Positions 1-7,021 of a DNA stretch of 7,196 nt are shown here, piece after piece. This DNA is from Deltaproteobacteria bacterium (GTDB taxonomy: Bacteria > Desulfobacterota > Binatia > UBA9968), in NCBI GenBank assembly GCA_005879435.1, contig VBKX01000348.1:1-7196 (forward strand), written 5' to 3'. Each line of letters opens with the position of its first letter. Within the stretch, counting starts at the first letter, position 1. The notes beneath the pieces are model-generated. The model searched no databases. It was not told where the DNA came from and saw only the letters and a program-made list of their open reading frames with translations. A program made the position numbers and the translations under genes.

Positions 1-1822
1 ATTTTTCAGGTGCGCGACACGGCGCAGGTGATGGGCGATCTACTATCCACGATCCCCGGGCTCACTGCCGCCATCAACGGCCAGCAGACCGACGCCGATC
101 ATGAACCGGTCACGCACTTGCGTCTGGTGCTGTCGGCCGCCGAGCTCGCGCTGCTGCCCTTCGAGCTCGCGCTGGCGCCGCACGGCTTTCCCGGAGCCGG
201 GCAATCGCTGCTGCTGCAGTCGCAGCTGCCGTTGTGCATCACCCGCGAGACGCGCCGCGTGCCCGAAGAATTTGTCGACTGGCCGAAGCGCCCAAAAATT
301 TTGTTTGTCACTGCCGCGCCGCCGGGTTACCCGGCCGTTCCCGCCGGCGCCCATCTGCTCGCCCTGCGCAAAGCTATCGAGCCCTGGATCGGCGCCACCG
401 AAGCGGAAGGTCCGGACAAGCGCAAGCCACGCCAGCGCCGAGTCCATCGAAGCGGCCTGCGCGTACGGCGAATATACCCATATTCACATCCTCGCTCATG
501 GTCATGAGCACCGTAATGACTACGACGTGCGCTTCGGACTCGCGCTCCATAACGCCGCCGACGTCATGGGCGACGCCGATATCGTGAGCGGCGAGCGCCT
601 GGCGACCGCGTTGCGCGTTGCGCAAAAAACTCGGGACGGCCAGCTAGCGCGCCCAACGGTTGTCACACTCGCGAGTTGTAACAGCGGCAACGTCGGTTCA
701 ATCGCCGGCGCCGGCGCCAGCATCGCTCACGCGCTGCACGAAGCCGGCGTTCCCATGGTGATCGCATCGCAATTTCCCTTGTCCTACGGCGGGTCGGTGC
801 GGCTGGTGGAAATTCTCTATCATGGACTGCTTTGGGGTGAAGATCCGCGCAAGCTGCTGATGGATTTGCGGCGGCAATTGCATACCCAGTTTCCCACCAC
901 CCATGACTGGGCATCGGTGACCGCGTACGCATCGCTGCCGCCGGATTTCGACGACCAGCTCGCCGCCGTGCAGATCCAGCGCGCCATGAACAGCATCAAC
1001 GTCGCGCTGCACGAGGCCGATGAAGTCACGCGGCGCTTCTCTACGCGCACCAGCCGGCGCTCCATGGCGAATCAAGCCAAGCCCGAGACCGAAGAGGAAA
1101 AGGAAGTGTTACTGCGGGTCGCGAAACAACAAGTCGCCACGGCGAAAGTCAGACTCGAAAAGTTGCTGATTCGGCATCCCGCTCATACAGCGCGCATCCG
1201 CGGCCTGCTTGCGAGCACCGAAAAGCGCGAGGCTGAAATCCATCATGCCATCACCAAAATTACCACGATCGATCCGAACGAACATGACCAAGCAAGCCGC
1301 GATATGATGGAGGCGCTCGAACGCGCGCGGGAGCATTACTGGAACGCGTTTCTCAGCAACCGCGCCAACCACTGGGCGATCGTCCAGTTTCTTTCGCTGA
1401 CGTTGATTTTGAATTCATTCGATCAGCCGCAGGCGGCGGAGAATTCGGAAAAATCCCCCCGGCGGCTTTGGGCGCTGGCCGAAGCGCAGTCGCTCACCGA
1501 TTTGCGCAACGAAGATCATTTCGCGCGCAAGTGGGCGATTGCCAATCTGATCGAGCTCTATCTCCTCGCGCCGCTCGTAGACGGCGTGCGCAATCGCGAT
1601 CCGGTCGAGAATTTTGCCGCCAAGGCGCAGGATTACGCGAACGAATTGCGCGAACTGACCGGTTCCCGATCCTTCGAAGTGTTTTCCACCCGGCGTCAGA
1701 TTGCCCGCTATCTGGAATGGTTCAATGAATTGGCGGCCACTGTCGTCGGCCCGATTAACGGCACCGCCGAAGCTATATTTAGCTTACTTCCTGAAAGCGA
1801 AGAACCGGACTGGAACTACTAA
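1..1822 (+). CDS. CHAT-domain (caspase-like) protein with TRAFs-binding-like helical C-terminus; 5' partial, frameshifted
   Basis: Caspase-like cysteine peptidase of the CHAT family, a clan of bacterial proteases often used in immunity or programmed-death circuits; substrate unknown. The frame is already open at base 1, so the N-terminus lies outside the window. Frame 1 (1 to about 400) encodes the start of the CHAT fold (LLPFELALAP, PKILFVTAAPPG). The homologous sequence then continues in frame 2 to the TAA at 1820-1822, so a frameshift lies between about 380 and 435: one extra or two missing bases. Frame 2 holds both catalytic motifs: His in HILAHGH (codon 497-499) and Cys in LASCNSGN (codon 677-679). 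VPMVIASQFPLS and DWASVTAYASLP complete the domain near 945. From about 1080 onward the protein is charged and helical. The segments HYWNAFLSNRANHWAIVQFL and WAIANLIELYLLAP through STRRQIARYLEWF resemble the TPR-like region named TRAFs-binding in MAP3K5-type and some bacterial proteins; that assignment is tentative. The gene converges on the IVP gene. CHAT identity is firm, the biological role is inferred. Confidence 0.85.
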
Positions 1823-1829
1823 GTGACGA

Positions 1830-1857
1830 GGTCTAAGGACTGAGGACTGAGCACTCA
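1830..1857 (+). repeat. Left heptamer array (GGACTGA-type), inverted relative to 2278-2305
   Basis: Four consecutive heptamers: GGTCTAA (1830-1836), GGACTGA (1837-1843), GGACTGA (1844-1850) and GCACTCA (1851-1857). Bases 1836-1851 are an exact reverse complement of 2277-2292 (16 bp). The array starts 7 bases after the CHAT stop codon and ends 20 bases before the stop codon of the IVP gene. Read in the CHAT direction it carries TAA at 1834, TGA at 1841 and TGA at 1848, one in each of the three frames. Confidence 0.85.
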
Positions 1858-1877
1858 GGGGGAATGATGAATTCATC

Positions 1878-2260
1878 TCAGCTACTCTTCCTTTGCTTCG
1901 CGACGGACACTCTCAGCCCGCCGATGATCCTCGCGACCTCTTCGGCGTGCTGCAATAAAACATGAAACTCTTGCCCTTCAATATAACCTACGTCGAAAGC
2001 GACATATAGTAGTTGGGATCGAAGCTCGGCACACGAAGCCTTAGCGGTTGAGAGAAACTGGTGAAACTCTCCTCTCCCTCCGCGTTCAAATCCTTCCGCA
2101 ATATTGGACATGATCGACACGGCCGCACGTTGAATCTGCCCGGACAACCCAAAGTCTCGCGCAAATGCTCCTCGCCGAGTGGTTTCATAGATTTCACGAG
2201 TCAGTGTTCGAGCCTTCTGCCAGCAATCAACTCTTCGAACCGTTCGATTCGCGCCGCCAC
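1878..2260 (-). CDS. Four-helix-bundle protein, 23S rRNA intervening-sequence (IVP/S23) family; frameshifted near the 5' end
   Basis: Small helical protein of the S23/IVP family, first known from open frames inside 23S rRNA intervening sequences and related to the Avd accessory protein of diversity-generating retroelements. Its molecular role outside rRNA is unknown. The family core is clear: WQKARTLTREIY, then DFGLSGQIQRAAVSIMSNIA, then EGFERGGRGEFHQFLSTAK, ELRSQLLYVAFDVGYI, and a C-terminal helix ending KQRKSS. In this frame the only upstream start is a TTG at 2276, giving an atypical glycine-rich leader and 132 residues. A better N-terminus is one frame away. A GTG at 2260-2258, five bases after a strong GGAGG, opens MAARIERFEELIA, the expected family start. 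The two frames join if one base is restored between GC (2224-2223) and TGG (2222-2220), giving about 127 residues, the normal family length. The gene follows the oxidoreductase stop by 24 bases and is bracketed by inverted heptamer arrays. Family identity is sure; whether the gene is intact is not. Confidence 0.88.
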
Positions 2261-2264
2261 CGTC

Positions 2265-2270
2265 TCCTCC
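2265..2270 (-). promoter_or_regulatory. Strong Shine-Dalgarno GGAGGA for the IVP-family gene
   Basis: On the minus strand GGAGGA lies five to six bases before a GTG at 2260. It lies inside the 132-residue frame that begins with TTG at 2276, where it would be read as codons. This argues that the GTG, in the other frame, is the original start, and it is the main evidence for a lost base near 2222. Confidence 0.7.
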
Positions 2271-2277
2271 GATCAAC

Positions 2278-2305
2278 TCAGTCCTCAGTCCTCATTACTC
2301 AGTCC
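2278..2305 (-). repeat. Right heptamer array (GGACTGA-type), inverted relative to 1830-1857
   Basis: On the plus strand these are TCAGTCC (2278-2284), TCAGTCC (2285-2291), TCATTAC (2292-2298) and TCAGTCC (2299-2305). On the minus strand they read GGACTGA, GTAATGA, GGACTGA, GGACTGA. The array overlaps the 3' end of the oxidoreductase gene: it encodes that protein's last residues (LSNED) and its TGA stop (2287-2285). Minus-strand stops at 2301, 2294 and 2287 fall in three different frames. The ribosome-binding site of the IVP gene begins 7 bases beyond it. Confidence 0.85.
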
Positions 2306-5165
2306 TGCCCATAAGAGCTCCGCCGGATGCTTCGCTTTTCTGCCTGCGAGGTGATCGATCTGCTGCCTGCATGAAATCCCCGGCGCGACGATTTCGACAT
2401 TCTCCGCGGCGGCTTTTACCGCCGGCACGAGGCGCCGGTTGCCGATTTTGGTTGAGAGATCGTAATGCTCTTTTTCAAAACCAAAAGAGCCGGCCATTCC
2501 GCAGCAACCGGAGTCGACTTCGCTGACTTCGTAGCCCACCGCTTTGAGCATGGCGATGGTCGGCGCCGTTCCCACCAGAGATTTTTGGTGGCAGTGGCCG
2601 TGCAATAAAACTTTCTTGCCGTTGCCCTCCGACTTGAACGCCAGCCGTGCGCATGACAAACTCTTCGAGCAGAAAACTGTTTTCGGCAACTTTCTTAGCC
2701 GCGGTCGTGCGGATGAATTCGGGATACTCATCGCGTAGTGTTAGCAAGCACGACGGCTCCAGCCCGACGATCGGCGTCCCCTTCTCGGCGAATGGCGCGA
2801 GCTTGTCGACGTTCCACGCGGCATTTTCCTTCGCCTGGCTGAGCATCCCCTTCGAGATCATCGGCCGGCCGCAGCATTTTTTCTCAGCGAGCACGACGCG
2901 ATAGCCGGATTTTTCCAGAAAGCGTGTCGCCGCAATCGCGACGTTGGGGGTGTTGTAGTTGTTAAACGTGTCGTGAAACAACGCGACCTCGCCTTTCGAT
3001 CCGTCCCCTTCCGTTTTATACTTACGAAACCAATCTTCGAAAGTTTCGCCGGCGAACAGCGGCAATGGGCGTCTCCGGTCGATGCCAGCGACGAGTTCCA
3101 TCAGCCAGCGGTTAAGCGATAAATTCGCGATCCAATTCGACACCGGCGCCAGGCTTGAACCGATACGGTTCAAGGTCTCGATTCCGCCAAATATTCTATT
3201 GCGCAGAGGCAAGCCGTTGGCGCGATGGTAGTGATCGAGAAATTCGTATTTGAGCTTCGCCATGTCGACGTTGGACGGACACTCCGCCTTGCAGGCTTTG
3301 CATTCGAGACAAAGATCCATCACTTCGTACAACCGTTTGCCGGTGAATTCTTCCTGCGGCACTCTTCCGGCGATCGCGTTTCTGAGCGCGTTGGCGCGAC
3401 CGCGCGTGGAATGCTCCTCGTCGAGGGTGCCCATGTAAGACGGGCACATGGTGCCGTCGAGTTTTTTGCGGCACTCGCCCATCCCGCTGCACATTTCCAC
3501 CGCCCGCGCGAAACCACCTTGCGCGGCGAAGTCGAGCGTCGTGCGCGGCTCCCAGGCTTTGTACTGCGGGCTGATTTTCAGCGACTCGGTCATCGCCGGC
3601 GCATCGACGATCTTGCCGGGGTTCATGAGATTTTTCGGATCGAAGGCCCGTTTCACTTGACGAAACGCATCGTAAAGCGCCGGGCCAAAGAGCTTGGCAT
3701 TGAAATGGCTCCGTGCCAGGCCATCGCCGTGCTCTCCGGACATGGCGCCGTTGAATTCCAGCACGAGATCGGCAATCGCATTGGCGATGGAAACCATTTT
3801 TTGCTTTTCGCTCTCTTCCTTGAGATTGATCAACGGACGGATATGCATGCAGCCGACCGAGCAGTGGCCGTAGTAACCGGCCACCGTGTCGTGACGCCTG
3901 ACGATTTCGCGAAAACGTTTGATAAATTCCGGAAGCTTGGACGGTTCCACCGCCGCATCCTCGACGAAGGCAATAGGCTTCTTGTCGCCCGTGGTTCCGA
4001 GCAACAAACCGAGTCCAGACTTGCGCACGCCACAGATCGCCTTCACCTCTTCCGGCTTGAACGCGAGCGTGGCGACGTAGCTGATCTTCTCGCGCTTGCG
4101 CACTTCTTCGAGTTTGTCGACTTGCTCCCTCACCTCTTTTTCGCTTTCGCCGGCGTACTCGACCATCAGCAGGGAACTCGGGTTTCCCTGGACGAAACCC
4201 AGACGTTGGGACTGTACGATGTTGCCCCGCGCCAAATCGAGAATCATCTTGTCGGTGGACTCCAGAGCATAGGGTGCAGTTTCCAAAATTACCTGCGCTG
4301 CCTCTAGCGCAGCGATGTCGTCATGGAAGTGAATGACGTCCATCGCCGTCCACTTGGGTTTGGGCACGAGTCGCATCTTGGTCTCGACGATCGTCGCCAG
4401 CGTGCCCTCCGAGCCGACAATCATGCGCGATAAATTGAATGGCTGGGGCTTGACGAATTCGTCTAGATTGTAGCCGGACACGCGCCGCATGATTTTCGGA
4501 TAGCGCGCGAGGATTTCGCTCCTGTACTGCTGCGCCAGACGAAAGACTTCGCGGTACGCGCGCCCTTCGATGGTATCGGCCCGGCTCTTACTTTCCACGG
4601 TTTCCGGGGATAAATCCTTCAAGACAACTTCACTGCCGTCGGCAAGGAAGACCGTCAGTTCGATCACGTGGTCCAACGTCTTGCCGTAGGTCAGCGAATG
4701 GGCGCCGGCGGAGTTGTTGCCGATCATGCCGCCGATGGTGGCGCGATTCGAAGTCGAAGTGTCGGGGCCGAACTGCAATCCCATGGCGCGGACGTGGGCG
4801 TTCAATTCATCTTGAACCAGGCCCGGCTGCACGCGGCACCAAAGCTCTTCTTTGTTTACCTCGATAACATTCTGCATGTATTTGGAAAAATCGAGGACGA
4901 TGGAGTGGCCCACCGCCTGACCGGCAAGCGAAGTGCCGCCGCCGCGCGAAAGCACGGAAATGTTCAACTTGTTGGCGATTTCGATCACTGCCTGAACGTC
5001 GCCTTTGTGGCGCGGCACGACCACGCCGACGGGCTCGATCTGGTAAATCGACGCGTCCGTGGAATAGAGCAGCCGCGAATAACGATCGAAGCGAACATCG
5101 CCTTCAACGCGCTTTTCTAACTCAGCGGCAATCTCGAAATGATCTCTGCCTTCTTTCACGCTCAT
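2285..5165 (-). CDS. FAD-linked oxidase / 4Fe-4S / CCG-domain fusion (D-2-hydroxyglutarate or lactate dehydrogenase-like); one frameshift
   Basis: Large flavin and iron-sulfur dehydrogenase of the type represented by E. coli YdiJ, oxidising a D-2-hydroxy acid (2-hydroxyglutarate, lactate or glycolate; substrate not decidable here) and passing electrons through Fe-S clusters. Residues are counted from the ATG at 5165. An FAD-binding PCMH domain spans about 35-185 with RGGGTSLAGQ (74-83) and GGMIGNNSAGAH (145-156). The FAD-oxidase C domain has GSEGTLATI (251-259), the YYGHCSVGCMHIRP segment (431-444), SGEHGDGLARS (476-486) and DPKNLMNPGKI. Fe-S ligands are Cys559, 565 and 574 followed by CLECKACKAECP (619-630). 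The first CCG domain has KKCCGRP (762-768) and GLEPSC (801-806). Near 2645 the frame breaks: it would run on to 2475 as unrelated sequence. The second CCG motifs (HGHCHQKS, DSGCCGMAGSFG) lie in another frame that ends at 2285. Repairing the break gives about 959 residues, normal for the family. The ATG at 5165 is chosen because GAGGG (5175-5171) precedes it by five bases; ATGs at 5168 and 5192 are alternatives. Confidence 0.9.
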
Positions 5166-5170
5166 CATTG

Positions 5171-5175
5171 CCCTC
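5171..5175 (-). promoter_or_regulatory. Shine-Dalgarno GAGGG deciding the oxidoreductase start
   Basis: On the minus strand GAGGG sits five bases before the ATG at 5165 and two before the adjacent ATG at 5168. The upstream in-frame ATG at 5192 has no comparable site, so the nine extra residues it would add are probably not translated. Confidence 0.5.
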
Positions 5176-5207
5176 GTGTTGGGCGACCACATAGGATCGC
5201 CGCTGCC

Positions 5208-5236
5208 TTGAACTATTGAACCTTGAACTTTTGAAC
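5208..5236. repeat. Degenerate short tandem repeat of four TTGAAC units
   Basis: TTGAAC occurs at 5208-5213, 5216-5221, 5223-5228 and 5231-5236, with a start-to-start spacing of 8, 7 and 8 bases. It fills much of the spacer between the permease stop (5244) and the oxidoreductase start (5165). On the minus strand it reads GTTCAA. It may be a dispersed intergenic repeat of this genome or a protein-binding array; nothing here decides between them. Confidence 0.7.
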
Positions 5237-5243
5237 GACCATT

Positions 5244-6122
5244 TCATCCCCACCGTAACACCAAAACGCCGATGACGACCAGCGCCGCGGCCGCGCCGTC
5301 CTTGATACTGACTTCTTCGATGCCTTTAAGCGTGGTCTTAGCCAGAAAGAAACTGACGATAGGCTGCGCGCTCCAGATCGGCGCCACCACGGAGGCAGGC
5401 GCGTGCACCAGCGCTTTCAAAGTAAAGATCGAACCGATGGCATAGAGAAAACCCGCGGCGACAAAACAGATCGCACTGTTGGTCGAAATTCTTTGCCACT
5501 TGCGTTCGATCTTCAGCAAATTCCCCAGCGTCATCAGCAGCGCCAAGCCCGTCGCGTGCATGATCAGCGCGCCGAGCACGGGCGGACCGCCGTGATCGGT
5601 GCCGAATTTTTTCAGCACCGGCACCACGCCGTAGCAAAGCGTCGCCAGCACGGCGGCCAGAGTGATCCGTCGCGGCGCGGGCTTGCCGCCCGGCGCCGGC
5701 TCGGATTGGGTGACGAAAAAGACGCCGGAGATGATAAACATCACGCCGATCAAGACAGCAAAAGACAGACGCTCGCCGAGCACGGCCGCCGCCAACAGTA
5801 CGGTGATCAACGGCGAGGAATTGTTGAGTGATTGGGCTCGCGAGGCGCCGATCTGATCGACGCTTCTGACGAACAGCGTCCGGCCGAGATAGGCGCCGAC
5901 GACGCCGGTGCCAGCGAAAATAAGAACCGCGACAGAAGGGATCTTGCCGGAGAATAAATCGCCTTCGAGCAGCGCTGAGAGAAATAGCGTTAGAAGAATC
6001 GTAGCCTGTTGGTAGAGCGTCGCCGCGCTCACGTCGGCACCCGCCAACCCGCGTTTCACCAGTACCGGACTCGTGCCCCAAAAAAGACCGGCGACGAGCG
6101 CATATAAGATTCCCGATTCCAT
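5244..6122 (-). CDS. EamA/DMT-family permease, 10 predicted membrane segments
   Basis: Inner-membrane permease of the drug/metabolite transporter superfamily, EamA type; the transported compound cannot be told from sequence. It has 292 residues, typical for the family, with the usual two five-helix repeats. EamA repeat one covers about 3-138: the first helix carries FWGTSPVLVKRG, the fourth-to-fifth helix region carries SLNNSSPLITVLLAAAVLGE with the family glutamate at the end of the fourth helix, and the repeat ends at FVTQS. A short polar linker (140-152, SEPAPGGKPAPRR) precedes repeat two (about 153-291), which contains FLYAIGSIFTLKAL and SAQPIVSFFLAKT. The linker and the positive residues after it suggest a cytoplasmic loop. 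The ATG at 6122 lies 18 bases after the glycosylase stop, so the two are probably co-transcribed, although no strong ribosome-binding site is visible before it. The frame is intact with no sign of decay. Confidence 0.92.
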   Translation of the reverse strand: MESGILYALVAGLFWGTSPVLVKRGLAGADVSAATLYQQATILLTLFLSALLEGDLFSGKIPSVAVLIFAGTGVVGAYLGRTLFVRSVDQIGASRAQSLNNSSPLITVLLAAAVLGERLSFAVLIGVMFIISGVFFVTQSEPAPGGKPAPRRITLAAVLATLCYGVVPVLKKFGTDHGGPPVLGALIMHATGLALLMTLGNLLKIERKWQRISTNSAICFVAAGFLYAIGSIFTLKALVHAPASVVAPIWSAQPIVSFFLAKTTLKGIEEVSIKDGAAAALVVIGVLVLRWG

Positions 6123-6140
6123 TTGATGGCGCGTATCTGT

Positions 6141-6824
6141 CTACTCGTTCAGAATCGCGCGCGCCCGATCAAAGATACTTTGAAACATCGGTCTCGTGAG
6201 TTTCCCGGTGAAGGTGTTTTGCTGGCTCGGATGATACGAGCAGATTAGTCGCTGACCATTTGGCAAGTCCACCGCGACGCCATGGCCGAATTTAGGCCGC
6301 GGTTTGGCCATCGTTCCGCCGGCTTCTTCATAGGCTCTGATAAACGAATCGAAGGCAATCTTGCCGAGCGCGATCACCACTTTCACTTGGCGAAAATGTT
6401 TCAGCTCTTGTACCAAGTAGGGTCGGCAGCGCTGGAATTCGCCAATCGCCGGCTTGTTTCCCGGCGGCGCACAGTGCACCGCCGCCGTGATGTAACAGTC
6501 ATGCAGCTTCAGACCGTCGTCGCAATGATCGGAATTGGCCTGATTGGCAAAACCGGCGGCGTGAAGCGCGCCGTAAAGCCAGTCGCCGCTGCGGTCTCCC
6601 GTAAACATGCGTCCGGTGCGATTGCCGCCGTGCGCCGCGGGAGCCAGGCCGACGATCAACAGGCGCGGCTTCGGGTCGCCGAATCCGGGCAACGGTTTGG
6701 CCCAGTAGCTTTGCCCGAGATAACGCCGCGGCGGATTTTTCGCTGCCGCTTCTCGCCACCGCACCAGCCGCGGGCACCTTTTGCACCGAATGATCGAATC
6801 GTTGAGTTGTTTGATCGCAGTCAT
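6141..6824 (-). CDS. Uracil-DNA glycosylase, family 5 (UDGb type), 4Fe-4S
   Basis: Base-excision repair enzyme that removes uracil, and in this family often other deaminated bases, from DNA. It has 227 residues. Motif A is GLAPAAHGGNRTGR (59-72) followed by MFTGDRSG (73-80). The second motif is HPSQQNTFTGKLT (198-210). Both are characteristic of family 5 (the Thermus thermophilus UDGb type), in which motif 1 has Ala where other families carry a catalytic polar residue. Four cysteines suit the 4Fe-4S cluster: C14 and C17 (CKRCPRL), C118 (VHCAPPGNKP) and C133 (RCRPYL). The ATG at 6824 is preceded by a purine-rich AGAAGAAAAAG rather than a classic Shine-Dalgarno. It is the first gene of a minus-strand run with the permease 18 bases downstream. 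No defect is seen. Family 4 is the nearest alternative but is less consistent with the GLAPAAHG motif. Confidence 0.93.
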   Translation of the reverse strand: MTAIKQLNDSIIRCKRCPRLVRWREAAAKNPPRRYLGQSYWAKPLPGFGDPKPRLLIVGLAPAAHGGNRTGRMFTGDRSGDWLYGALHAAGFANQANSDHCDDGLKLHDCYITAAVHCAPPGNKPAIGEFQRCRPYLVQELKHFRQVKVVIALGKIAFDSFIRAYEEAGGTMAKPRPKFGHGVAVDLPNGQRLICSYHPSQQNTFTGKLTRPMFQSIFDRARAILNE

Positions 6825-6841
6825 CTTTTTCTTCTGCTAGC

Positions 6842-7021
6842 ACAACGCTGCCGGAACGAAAAGAATAAACGACCTAAACCCTGAAGACTTGCGAATACTG
6901 CTTACGGCTCGACGATGCCGTGCCGAACTAGAGTATTAACACTCTCTCGCCTGGGATGCATAATCTGCAGCTTTGCTTCTACTACCTTGGAAAAGTTCAT
7001 TTTTGGTAAAATCCGCCAAGA
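6842..7021. other. Intergenic stretch without a recognised gene
   Basis: This stretch separates the start of the glycosylase gene (minus) from a weak plus-strand open frame. It is less GC-rich than the genes to its left and contains stop codons in all six frames. It must hold the promoter of the glycosylase gene, but I see no convincing -35/-10 pair. An imperfect palindrome GAGTATTAACACTC (6931-6944, one mismatched pair) has an operator-like shape. A TAAAAT at 7007-7012 could be a -10 box for a plus-strand gene, but its nearest TTGGAA lies only 14 bases upstream. No tRNA or clear terminator is seen. Confidence 0.4.

Noticed and set aside
101..400. Upstream part of the frame that starts with ATG at 101
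   Set aside because: It translates to a Cys/Arg/Ser-rich sequence typical of an out-of-frame reading, while frame 1 over the same bases gives good CHAT-domain sequence.
1847..1858. Possible terminator hairpin CTGAGCACTCAG between the convergent CHAT and IVP genes
   Set aside because: The stem is only 4-5 bp, with almost no loop and no U tract; it is better explained as part of the heptamer array.
1866..1877. Perfect 12-bp palindrome GATGAATTCATC next to the IVP stop codon
   Set aside because: A palindrome of this length is expected about once or twice by chance in 7 kb, it is followed by no T run, and nothing else supports a site.
1878..2305. Diversity-generating retroelement, suggested by the Avd-like protein
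   Set aside because: No reverse transcriptase and no template or variable repeat pair is visible nearby.
2475..2640. C-terminal tail of the 905-residue oxidoreductase frame
   Set aside because: It is an out-of-frame reading after the break near 2645. The parallel frame carries the conserved CCG cysteine motifs.
3225..4307. 360-codon plus-strand open frame
   Set aside because: It lies entirely opposite the oxidoreductase gene, whose motifs are unambiguous. Its low-complexity His/Arg/Phe-rich composition is that of an antisense shadow in GC-rich DNA.
5338..6081. 247-codon minus-strand frame within the permease gene
   Set aside because: It is an arginine-rich shadow in another frame of a gene with clear transporter sequence and no frameshift.
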